From the NCBI GenBank assembly GCA_028280675.1, contig JANQLI010000100.1:1-12317 (forward strand): a DNA stretch of 12,317 nt, in the 5' to 3' direction. This document shows positions 1 through 6,400 of the stretch, piece after piece. The translations under genes were made by a program, and so were the position numbers. This DNA is from Alphaproteobacteria bacterium. GTDB lineage: Bacteria; Pseudomonadota; Alphaproteobacteria; SMXP01. The notes beneath the pieces are model-generated. The model searched no databases. It was given only the letters and a program-made list of their open reading frames with translations, and had not been told where the DNA came from. Each line of letters begins with the position of its first letter. The first letter of the stretch is position 1.

Positions 1-501
1 ACCATGGCCACCATAGAACATATAGATTTTAAATGACGTCACCCCATGTTTATCAATCAACATTGCGATTTCAGAGATATGTTTTTTGTCCATCGGCGCC
101 AGGTGATAGGCGTAATCAACGCAGAAATGACCCTCGGAAATATCAAGGACCTCTGGAAAGAACTCCGCATAAGGCCCGCCCTTATTCAGGTAGTATTGCC
201 CCGTGCGAAAATAATTCAGGCTGGTTGTCACCCCGCCTTGCGCCGCCGCCCGGCTTTCCGATATAGCGTCCTCCGCTAAAGGACCATAGATACCTGTATG
301 CATATGGGCATCGGTCACACCAGGGAAGGCCAGCCGATTGTGGCCATCATAAACCGCATGTGCTTTATCGCCTGCAATATCTGGTGCAAGACGCGCAAAC
401 TTGCCATCTGCGATAGCAATATCCAAACAATCCACCGATGATCTCTGCGGACGAACAACACGTACGTTCTTGATCACCAAATCATAATCTTTTTTCGACA
501 C
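1..501 (-). CDS. Dihydropyrimidinase/D-hydantoinase-like cyclic amidohydrolase, N-terminal part (cut by window edge)
   Basis: Only the first 167 codons are present; the gene continues past position 1. The protein begins VSKKDYDLVIKNVRVV, the N-terminal beta-sandwich strand of cyclic amidohydrolases. It then has the metal motif GVTDAHMHTG (D64, H66, H68) and SFKIYMFYGG, whose K158 fits the carbamylated lysine bridging the two metals in hydantoinases and dihydropyrimidinases. Family members hydrolyse cyclic amides such as hydantoins and dihydropyrimidines in the cytoplasm; the substrate here is unknown, and the remaining metal histidines and aspartate lie outside the window. The start is GTG: an in-frame TAG sits at 511-513, no other start codon lies between, and AGGGCGG precedes it by 4 bases. 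It is the last visible gene of the minus-strand operon, 86 bp after the bicupin. An allantoinase or dihydroorotase-like activity is possible, but the FKIYM context favours the hydantoinase branch. Confidence 0.85.
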   Translation of the reverse strand, partial: MSKKDYDLVIKNVRVVRPQRSSVDCLDIAIADGKFARLAPDIAGDKAHAVYDGHNRLAFPGVTDAHMHTGIYGPLAEDAISESRAAAQGGVTTSLNYFRTGQYYLNKGGPYAEFFPEVLDISEGHFCVDYAYHLAPMDKKHISEIAMLIDKHGVTSFKIYMFYGGHG

Positions 502-587
502 AGAACCGCCCTAACGCAACATGGATTGATATTCACCTACTACTTAAGTTCATATGCGTCTTCACTTCTTAGGCATAACGCATACAC

Positions 588-1526
588 CTACCTGCCATCG
601 CTGGTATGACCAAAGTTAGGACCGTGCTCGTGATGCCCGTCATCGTGGGCATGCGGAAATTCGAAATCTTCTGGGCCATGAGGATGGTTGTGGCCTTTTG
701 AAAGCATCCATTTGTACATCATCGGATTTTGACGATACATGCGAGCAACGGCACGATTTTCATTTTCCTCCGGAGTCGTAAATGGGTTGAAGTGAAAATG
801 ATTAAAGATTTCACTGTCCACACGCCCGAGCGCCAATGTGCCGTGCTTACTTGCAAAGGCACCATGATTGATATAGGGCGGGCGCCAGAAGTAACCCCCC
901 GTAGGAAGATCGCCAAATTGCATCATCCAAGAGGTACCCCAGATGTGATACGATTCCTCGGCGCAATCATGGTATGAAATATTGTCTTGCCAGTAATTCG
1001 GCGTCATACAATACATAAACGTCATTGCATGCGTGCGCTCATTGTATTTGAGCATCTTGATGAGGCATCCGGGCGCAGGGCCAGGTTGAACATTGGGCGA
1101 AAACCAACTCAAACCTTCCAGGGCGTTGACATGAGAATACCCTTCAATATTCGCATAAGGATGATGGGTATCAGATTCGACAAAACTGGGTTCGCCAGTA
1201 TTGTAATAGAACAAGACCTCGCAACCGTTTTCTGATGTCATCGCAGGCAGAGACATACCAGCAGGCACGAAGATATATTCCCCCTCCTGGCACAACTGGT
1301 CGCCAAGCGTAAAAGACCCACCGAGAACATAAATCTCCATTTCAGAATAACTCAATCCTGGTTTACGCTTATAGCCTGGCGTCAACATCACTTTCATTGT
1401 GCAGGACCCATTATCCGTGTCCATGCTGAGCATTTTGTACATCATACCCTTCGGAAACCCGGGGAGTGTCATTTCCTTATAATTAAAATCAAGCTCGCAA
1501 TAAGGTTCTATATGTGGGCGGGCCAT
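588..1526 (-). CDS. Bicupin (two cupin domains) with histidine-rich C-terminal tail
   Basis: A 312-residue protein with two consecutive cupin-like beta-barrel domains, about residues 25-115 and 150-240, and no signal peptide. The second domain holds the clearest possible metal site: YHDCAEESYH (H186, E190/E191, H194), and after a loop YFWRPPYINHG (H221). The tail, residues 276-307, carries nine histidines in HxH, HAH and HHEH clusters mixed with Asp/Glu. It resembles a metal-binding or storage extension and is not part of a cupin fold. The protein is a paralogue of the bicupin at 7377-8213: both begin MARPHIE and share the H-x-C-x-EE and YFWRPP...HG motifs, but the paralogue lacks the tail. 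Cupins of this size include metal-dependent dioxygenases, isomerases and decarboxylases; which reaction applies here cannot be told. GGGAG lies upstream of the ATG. It is the third gene of the operon, 50 bp after the 87-residue protein. Confidence 0.8.
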   Translation of the reverse strand: MARPHIEPYCELDFNYKEMTLPGFPKGMMYKMLSMDTDNGSCTMKVMLTPGYKRKPGLSYSEMEIYVLGGSFTLGDQLCQEGEYIFVPAGMSLPAMTSENGCEVLFYYNTGEPSFVESDTHHPYANIEGYSHVNALEGLSWFSPNVQPGPAPGCLIKMLKYNERTHAMTFMYCMTPNYWQDNISYHDCAEESYHIWGTSWMMQFGDLPTGGYFWRPPYINHGAFASKHGTLALGRVDSEIFNHFHFNPFTTPEENENRAVARMYRQNPMMYKWMLSKGHNHPHGPEDFEFPHAHDDGHHEHGPNFGHTSDGR

Positions 1527-1576
1527 GTTTTCTTTCTCCCAAATAACTCTGTCTTCTGATTGAATTTTTTCTTACT

Positions 1577-1840
1577 CTAAAAAACCACTTTGAATGGACG
1601 ATCGGGACGCACGGGGATCTCGTCCTTTTTCACAACGCGCATCATGTCGGAATGCACATTGGTCCCACGCGTTTGCAGCCGCTCAAAAAATTCTTGCACC
1701 CAGATGTCGCGTTGTGGCGCAAGATCAATGTTCATCTCTTGCACAATCGTTTCATAGCGAACCTGTTGTTCTTTAAGCTCGGCATCAATCCACTCTTGAA
1801 CCTCCGGCGGTCTTGAGGCGTCATCTTCTACTTTTGGCAT
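1577..1840 (-). CDS. Small hypothetical protein (87 aa), unrecognised family
   Basis: I do not recognise this protein. It is real by context: it starts with ATG behind a good GGAAGGA ribosome binding site, lies 28 bp after the amidohydrolase and 50 bp before the bicupin, and shares their strand. It is highly charged and probably mostly helical in residues 12-60 (VQEWIDAELKEQQVRYETIV and WVQEFFERLQ). The C-terminus is proline/arginine-rich and basic (VRPDRPFKVVF). There are no cysteines, no signal peptide and no transmembrane segment. Size and position suggest a small subunit, a chaperone, or a protein partner of one of the neighbouring enzymes, but nothing in the sequence proves this. Confidence 0.7.
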   Translation of the reverse strand: MPKVEDDASRPPEVQEWIDAELKEQQVRYETIVQEMNIDLAPQRDIWVQEFFERLQTRGTNVHSDMMRVVKKDEIPVRPDRPFKVVF

Positions 1841-1868
1841 ATCAAATCCTTCCCATCACCTTTGAACA

Positions 1869-2744
1869 TCAAACCCAATCCTCAAGTCCATAAACGCGAA
1901 TCGCATTGTCCCAGAGGAGCTTTTGCTTAGGAATGTCACGCAAGTCTAGTTCTTCAATTTCCTTCAGTGCGCGCTCAAACCCAATGATCGGCCAATCGGT
2001 GCCGAACAAAACTTTATCCTGACCGCGGCTATTGATAAATTTGACAAGTGACTTATCCCAGTATTGCGGCGCGTGCGCATCTGTTCCGATAAAGACATTC
2101 TTATGCTTGAATGCCATCGAGATCATTTCCTCAGTCCACGGATGTCCGGTATGTATCCCGATTAGTTTAAGATCAGGAAAATCAATGGCGATTTTGTCTA
2201 ACACTATCGGAGGGGCAACAGTTTCAAGAAACCATTGCATAGAATGCCCCACCTGAATCTGGACAGGTACACCCAGTTCCGCACATTTTGCATAAAAAGG
2301 GTAATACACACGATGATCAGGCGCTTTGCCAAACCAATGCGGATAAATATGCGCGCCAACAAAGCCGTATTCTCGAACACCTTTCTCTAATTTGCCAATC
2401 CATTCCATGATATTAGAAGGGTTGATGCCGACAATGCCTTTAAAGCGTTGGGGATGTTCTTGACAAATACGATGAATAATATCGATATGCTTTTCAAAAA
2501 ATATAGCAGACCCAACATCGCCACCCGTGGTTGCCAAAAGCAGCGCCTTTTCGACACCTGCATCATCCATTTCGCGTATTTCTTCGTCTAATGTGATGCC
2601 TTTTTGAGTGGTTTCATTTCCAGAGAATTTATCTTTGCCACGACTCGAGGCAATCAAATCCCAAAATTCATCAAGGTGTTTGGGATAGTTTTGCGTAACC
2701 TCTGCCGTCCACAAATTAACAACAATATCTATGACTCTAGGCAA
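1869..2744 (-). CDS. Amidohydrolase-2 family TIM-barrel protein lacking the HxH motif
   Basis: A 291-residue protein with the overall pattern of the amidohydrolase_2 family (PF04909-like: 2-pyrone-4,6-dicarboxylate hydrolases, gamma-resorcylate and aminocarboxymuconate-semialdehyde decarboxylases, oxalomesaconate hydratase). Visible landmarks are GFVGAHIYPHW (128-137), VQIQVGH (H167), LIGIHTGHPW (H198, H201), FIGTDAHAPQYW and the C-terminal VLFGTDWP (D250), which is the strand-8 metal aspartate. The strand-1 metal motif, normally D-x-H-x-H, reads DIVVN (D6, V8, N10), so both histidines are gone. It could still bind one metal through H167, H198 and D250, as a decarboxylase or hydratase might. 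The start is TTG: it has an ideal GGAGGGG ribosome binding site 8 bases upstream, and the codons from it encode the expected strand 1. It is the first gene after the FNR box at 2815-2836 and probably heads the operon. The substrate is unknown. Confidence 0.85.
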   Translation of the reverse strand: MPRVIDIVVNLWTAEVTQNYPKHLDEFWDLIASSRGKDKFSGNETTQKGITLDEEIREMDDAGVEKALLLATTGGDVGSAIFFEKHIDIIHRICQEHPQRFKGIVGINPSNIMEWIGKLEKGVREYGFVGAHIYPHWFGKAPDHRVYYPFYAKCAELGVPVQIQVGHSMQWFLETVAPPIVLDKIAIDFPDLKLIGIHTGHPWTEEMISMAFKHKNVFIGTDAHAPQYWDKSLVKFINSRGQDKVLFGTDWPIIGFERALKEIEELDLRDIPKQKLLWDNAIRVYGLEDWV

Positions 2745-2752
2745 ACGGCTAA

Positions 2753-2759
2753 CCCCTCC
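2753..2759 (-). promoter_or_regulatory. Ribosome binding site fixing a TTG start
   Basis: On the minus strand this reads GGAGGGG and ends 8 bases before the TTG at 2742-2744. It decides the start of the amidohydrolase-fold gene: no ATG or GTG nearby in that frame would give the conserved first strand, and the strong Shine-Dalgarno compensates for the weak start codon. Confidence 0.75.
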
Positions 2760-2814
2760 AGAGAGTGAACTTGGAAAAAAATGAGTTTACAAATTGATAC
2801 GTGAGCAGCCGTGG

Positions 2815-2836
2815 CCCATTGATGTACATCAATGGG
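2815..2836. promoter_or_regulatory. FNR box: 22-bp perfect palindrome upstream of the amidohydrolase operon
   Basis: The core TTGATGTACATCAA (2819-2832) matches the FNR consensus TTGAT-N4-ATCAA at all ten fixed positions. The symmetry continues with CCCA on the left and TGGG on the right, giving a 22-bp perfect palindrome. Its centre (2825.5) lies about 81 bp before the TTG start of the operon's first gene, a distance that allows activation from near -41.5 with a short leader. I could not find a convincing -10 hexamer at the exact class II spacing; TATCAA or TGTAAAC on the minus strand are weak options. The adjacent gene at 2873-3640 encodes a regulator with the matching recognition motif. 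Confidence 0.85.
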
Positions 2837-2872
2837 AGATAAAAAATAACTACCGTAAATACCTGCACTTAC

Positions 2873-3640
2873 TTACTTTTTAGCAGGAATATATTCGACG
2901 GTCGTATTATGGCTAGATGATGGTTCAACAGGAACGACACCGATCTCACGGAGGGCCTGATGGTCAAGGATATGAACATCATAAGCATCATCCGGTGTAT
3001 CGATCACGCCCATTTCGCGTAATTCAGTGAAGGTTCGGCTGATAGTTTCTATGGTAAGCCCCAGAAAATCAGCAACATCAATGCGCGCCATAGACAAATG
3101 AATAGGACTATCTGGCAATCCAAGTTTACGATGACGATAACTCACAAACCAAATAAAGGCTGCAAGTTTTTGGATGGCGTTCTTTCGACCGAGTGAAAAA
3201 AGTAACTCATACGCGCTGTCTAATTGACGTGTTTGCAGAAAGCGCAAGGTACGGTCCACTTCAGGATGTTGAATAATGAAGTCTTCGAGAAGTTTACGGT
3301 CAAAGCGGCACACTAATGCCTCTGTGAGTGTTGTAACGGAGTAATGATACGTGTCCTCGGATGTGAGGCCAAAAAAATCGCCTGGGAACTGAAAGGATAA
3401 GATCTGCCGTTTGCCATCAACCGTTAATCTTGAAATAGATGTGCACCCATTTCGCAACACAAAAACAGCATCGGCCGGATCCTCCTCCAACAGGATGGTG
3501 CGCCCTTCCGCATAGGTCTTTTCCGTCGCAAGTGCGTAAAGCTCTGGGATGATGTCATCAACGACGGCAGAACAAAATGATGATTTGCGGCCAAAGCAGC
3601 TCACACAGATTAAATTTTCATATCGCAGCAAAACAGACAC
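2873..3640 (-). CDS. FNR/FixK-like Crp-family regulator with predicted [4Fe-4S] cluster
   Basis: A 255-residue Crp/Fnr family transcription factor. The N-terminus carries C12-x2-C15-x7-C23 and the sensory barrel carries C111 (ALVCRF), the four cysteines expected to hold an oxygen-labile [4Fe-4S] cluster; C-x2-C-x7-C is the spacing in alphaproteobacterial FnrL proteins. The cyclic-nucleotide-binding-like barrel covers about residues 28-120 (FPGDFFGL at 85-92), followed by the long dimerisation helix. The winged helix-turn-helix has DFLGLTIETISRTFTELREMGVI, with the recognition residues E198, S201 and R202 (E-x2-S-R) that in FNR read TTGAT-N4-ATCAA. Perfect boxes of that type lie on both sides of the gene. 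The start is GTG, the only start codon after an in-frame TAA; no strong ribosome binding site is visible. It probably activates the flanking genes under low oxygen and regulates itself. A role like that of AadR/FixK-type regulators of aromatic catabolism is plausible. Confidence 0.92.
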   Translation of the reverse strand: MSVLLRYENLICVSCFGRKSSFCSAVVDDIIPELYALATEKTYAEGRTILLEEDPADAVFVLRNGCTSISRLTVDGKRQILSFQFPGDFFGLTSEDTYHYSVTTLTEALVCRFDRKLLEDFIIQHPEVDRTLRFLQTRQLDSAYELLFSLGRKNAIQKLAAFIWFVSYRHRKLGLPDSPIHLSMARIDVADFLGLTIETISRTFTELREMGVIDTPDDAYDVHILDHQALREIGVVPVEPSSSHNTTVEYIPAKK

Positions 3641-3675
3641 GGCGCAACTCTGGAATAGGTCTCGTTATGAGCTAA

Positions 3676-3681
3676 ATTACA
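3676..3681 (-). promoter_or_regulatory. Candidate -10 element of the FNR-like regulator gene
   Basis: The minus strand reads TGTAAT, five of six matches to TATAAT, 36 bp before the GTG start. It would place the transcription start near 3669 and the centre of the FNR box at about -45, slightly outside the classic -41.5. It overlaps an FNR half-site (TTGAT followed by GTAATTTAG on the minus strand, 3685-3672), which could allow self-repression. This is by eye only. Confidence 0.3.
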
Positions 3682-3703
3682 TCAAAGAAGAACAGAATGC
3701 ACA

Positions 3704-3722
3704 CCCATTGATGTACATCAAT
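3704..3722. promoter_or_regulatory. FNR box in the divergent promoter region (19-bp exact copy)
   Basis: CCCATTGATGTACATCAAT, identical to positions 2815-2833. The core TTGATGTACATCAA at 3708-3721 is a perfect match to the FNR consensus, and the surrounding 16 bp (3707-3722) are perfectly palindromic. It lies 68 bp before the regulator's GTG (3640) and 62 bp before the ligase ATG (3783), so a single dimer could affect both divergent genes. The identical N4 core GTAC in both boxes suggests a shared, selected operator of the neighbouring regulator. Confidence 0.85.
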
Positions 3723-3782
3723 TTCACGTCATCATTTGCTGATTAGCCCAAGGGATGTTCAGTTATTCTCAATGGATACACT

Positions 3783-5408
3783 ATGACCACCCCTAATGCT
3801 GCAATGCAATATAACAAAACTGAAGCGCCTCTCTTTGGCGGTTTGCACAGCACGGGTGATCTCCTCACGCGCAATGCGCGAATCATGCCACAAAAATTGG
3901 GATTAGTGTTTGAAGACACGCGCCTGACCTGGAAAGAGGTGAATGATCGCGCCAATGCCTTTGCCCATGCTATGCGCAAAAGAGGGCTTAAAAAGGGTGA
4001 TCGCGTTGCGCTCTTTGCGCTGAATTGCCATCAATGGGTCGAGGCGCTCTTTGGCCTGCAGAAACTCGGCTGCGTCATCGTCACTGTGAATAATCGTCTC
4101 TCGACACCAGAAGTCCAATATATCGTTGAGAACTCCGGTGCGGTTGGGCTGATTACGACAGAACCACAGGCGGAAACGGCCTGGAACGTTGCATCTCAAA
4201 TAAAGGCCATCACCTTATTGATTGGGATTGGCTTCAGACGCGATGGATTTCTCGAATACGAAACGCTTGTTGCGGAAGGCGATACACAAGAGCCAGCGCT
4301 TGACACGCCTTTAACATATGATGACCCGGCGATGCTGCTATACACCAGCGGCACAACGGGCTTTCCCAAAGGGGCGATTTACACGCATGGCAGCACTCTT
4401 ATTGGCATGTTTATCCATGTTCATGCCATTGCCAGCCGTGAACCTCACAGAGTCATGCTGCCCTCCCCTCTGTATTCAGGTGCAGGGATTGCCGGTATCT
4501 TTTGCGCGATCTATGTCGGGAGCTCAAGTTTTCTTCTCAACTTCGAAGCGCAAAAAGCCTTACAACTTATCGAACGTGAAAAAATCACCTTCACAAATCT
4601 CGTGCCAACGACAATCCAAATGCTTCTGAGCAGAGATGATATTGATGCGTATGACCTCTCGTCTTTGCAAACCATGATCTATGGCGGGGCACCCATTTCG
4701 GTTCCTGTTCTGAAGTTAGCTGCGAAGAAGCTCCCGAATTGTCGGTTTCGCCAGACCTTTGCCGCCACGGAAACGGGATGTGCTGGGACAGTGTTAGAGC
4801 CAGAGGATCATTGGCAGGCACTCAATACACCCGGTAAAGAACACTTATTGCTTTCGTGCGGGAAACCGCAAACCAATGTCGATGTGCAAGTTTTCGATGA
4901 GAAGGGCGATCCAGCACCCGCTGGTGAGATTGGGGAGATCGGGATTCGTACAGAGGCAAATATTTCCGGCTTTTGGGACAACCCTCAAGCCACGAGAGAA
5001 TCAATACGTAACGGTTGGGTTTTTGCTGGTGACATTGGCCGCATGGATGAAGACGGCTATATCTATCTCATTGACCGCAAGAAAGACCTTATCGTGAGTG
5101 GCGCGCTGAATGTGTACCCCTCAGAGGTTGAACGGGTCTTGCAGCAGCATGAAGGTATATATGAAGCGGCTGTGATCGGTGTGCCCTCAGAGAAATGGGG
5201 TGAGGCCGTCAAAGCCGTGATCGTTGCGAAAGAGGGGCATACGCTTACAGAACAAGACATAATCAATTTTTGCGACGGAAAATTGGCCGGCTTCAAAAAA
5301 CCGAAATCCGTCGATTTCGTGGACAGTCTTCCTCATAACGCAACCGGTAAAATTCTGCGTCGTGCACTCCGCGATTATTATTGGGAGACCACCGAGAGAC
5401 GTATTTAG
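3783..5408 (+). CDS. AMP-forming acyl-CoA synthetase (ANL superfamily)
   Basis: A 541-residue cytosolic enzyme of full family length that activates a carboxylic acid to its CoA thioester via an acyl-adenylate. All core motifs are present: A3 P-loop YTSGTTGFPKG (187-197), A5 FAATETG (326-332), A7 with D417 in GWVFAGDIGRMDEDGYIY, A8 DRKKDLIVSGALNVYPSEVE (R432 region), and A10 PHNATGKILRR with catalytic K523. The family includes medium/long-chain fatty acid, aryl acid and crotonobetaine-type ligases; the substrate cannot be read by eye. It is divergent from the FNR-like regulator and shares the intergenic FNR box with it, and it sits 39 bp upstream of a LysR gene on the same strand, probably in one transcript. 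The ATG has only a weak ribosome binding site (GGA). A role in feeding a catabolic product into CoA-dependent degradation fits the context. Confidence 0.92.
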   Translation: MTTPNAAMQYNKTEAPLFGGLHSTGDLLTRNARIMPQKLGLVFEDTRLTWKEVNDRANAFAHAMRKRGLKKGDRVALFALNCHQWVEALFGLQKLGCVIVTVNNRLSTPEVQYIVENSGAVGLITTEPQAETAWNVASQIKAITLLIGIGFRRDGFLEYETLVAEGDTQEPALDTPLTYDDPAMLLYTSGTTGFPKGAIYTHGSTLIGMFIHVHAIASREPHRVMLPSPLYSGAGIAGIFCAIYVGSSSFLLNFEAQKALQLIEREKITFTNLVPTTIQMLLSRDDIDAYDLSSLQTMIYGGAPISVPVLKLAAKKLPNCRFRQTFAATETGCAGTVLEPEDHWQALNTPGKEHLLLSCGKPQTNVDVQVFDEKGDPAPAGEIGEIGIRTEANISGFWDNPQATRESIRNGWVFAGDIGRMDEDGYIYLIDRKKDLIVSGALNVYPSEVERVLQQHEGIYEAAVIGVPSEKWGEAVKAVIVAKEGHTLTEQDIINFCDGKLAGFKKPKSVDFVDSLPHNATGKILRRALRDYYWETTERRI

Positions 5409-5447
5409 ACTCGCTTTACGCTCAGAAGATGAACGAAAAGGAAGCAA

Positions 5448-6368
5448 ATGGAATTTCGTCAACTCAGGCATTTTCTTGAAGTTGTAAAATGTGGAAGCAT
5501 TAGCCGCGCGTCTACAAAACTCAACCTCTCTCATCAAGCGGTCAGTAAGAGTCTCGCAAAACTTGAAGAAGAGCTTGGCGTTGAACTCTTTGAACGGGGT
5601 CCGAAAGGCGTAACTGTCTCTATCTACGGCGCCTCTCTTGAGCGGCACGCCAATCTTATTTCCCTTGAAAGCCGCAATGCAAAAATGGAGATCGAAGCGT
5701 TACGATCTGGTTATGCAGGCCATGTCACGATTGCGTCTGGAATCAGTGCCGCCTGCGATATTGTACCGCAAGCTGTCGCTAATTTAAAGAAGCGCAATAA
5801 AGATCTTATTATCACGATGCTCATGGGAAATTTTCAAGCCATGGAAACGAACCTTCTGAACGGCAAAATAGACCTTTTTGTCGGCATTCTGCCGAATGAA
5901 AATGTTAATCCCTCAATTGCATTTGAGCCCCTCTTTGAAGATGAATACCAGATTATAGCAAGGAATGAGCACCCTTTAACACAAAGAGAGCCTGTTCTAC
6001 TTTCTGATTTAGTGGGGCAAGAGTGGATCTTTAGCCAAGGCTATCTGCATGGGCGCGCCGAATTGATCGCGCTTTTTGAATCACAAGGCCTTCCTCCCCC
6101 TAAAATGGCCGTAGAAACGGATTCCGTAGAGATGACCCGTGCGCTTGTCGCAAGGTCCGATTTTATTACGCAGTTACCACGCCATTTGATTAAAACGCAA
6201 CAACACGCAAAACAATTAATTGCCTTAGAATTGCAAGATGTGAATTGGGGAAGCACCGTCAGCATCTGCTACCGGAGACGCGGCTCATTACCTTCCGCCA
6301 CAAAAGCAATGATCAAAGAAATAAAATGTGTTCAAAGCACCGGAGATTATCACTTATTGAACTCTTGA
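5448..6368 (+). CDS. LysR-type transcriptional regulator
   Basis: A 306-residue protein of normal LysR length. Residues 1-60 form the winged helix-turn-helix with the signature SISRASTKLNLSHQAVSKSL followed by LEEELGVELFERG. The rest (about 90-295) is the two-lobed periplasmic-binding-protein-like effector domain, with GHVTIASG at the start of the first lobe and DLFVGI typical of the family. A good AAGGAA ribosome binding site precedes the ATG. It follows the acyl-CoA synthetase by 39 bp, so it is probably co-transcribed with it and then senses a pathway intermediate. Its target promoters are not certain; LysR operators usually lie next to a divergent gene, and none is directly divergent here. 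It converges on the VOC gene with only 32 bp between and no visible terminator. Confidence 0.92.
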   Translation: MEFRQLRHFLEVVKCGSISRASTKLNLSHQAVSKSLAKLEEELGVELFERGPKGVTVSIYGASLERHANLISLESRNAKMEIEALRSGYAGHVTIASGISAACDIVPQAVANLKKRNKDLIITMLMGNFQAMETNLLNGKIDLFVGILPNENVNPSIAFEPLFEDEYQIIARNEHPLTQREPVLLSDLVGQEWIFSQGYLHGRAELIALFESQGLPPPKMAVETDSVEMTRALVARSDFITQLPRHLIKTQQHAKQLIALELQDVNWGSTVSICYRRRGSLPSATKAMIKEIKCVQSTGDYHLLNS

Positions 6369-6400
6369 TAAAACTGCGATCATCACATTTTAAGCGCCTA

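Noticed and set aside
46..279. Overlapping plus-strand open frames near the left edge
   Set aside because: They oppose the hydantoinase-like gene, whose DAHMHTG and FKIYM motifs show that the minus strand is the coding one.
527..540. TTGAT-led sequence before the hydantoinase-like gene as a further FNR box
   Set aside because: Only the left half-site matches well; the right half agrees at three of five positions, which is expected by chance.
553..584. Inverted repeat TATGCGT / ACGCATA with an 18-base loop between the bicupin and the hydantoinase-like gene
   Set aside because: Seven-bp arms with a long loop and no T-run on either strand; weak as a terminator, and the genes on both sides look co-transcribed.
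2815..2836. The 22-bp palindrome as a terminator for the FNR-like gene
   Set aside because: A perfect palindrome with no loop and no following T-run on the minus strand; the exact FNR consensus and its second copy explain it better.
5187..5648. A 153-codon minus-strand open frame across the ligase-LysR junction
   Set aside because: Antisense to two genes with clear family motifs; the product resembles no protein.
6369..6400. Bidirectional terminator between the convergent LysR and VOC genes
   Set aside because: The 32-bp gap shows no hairpin of useful length.
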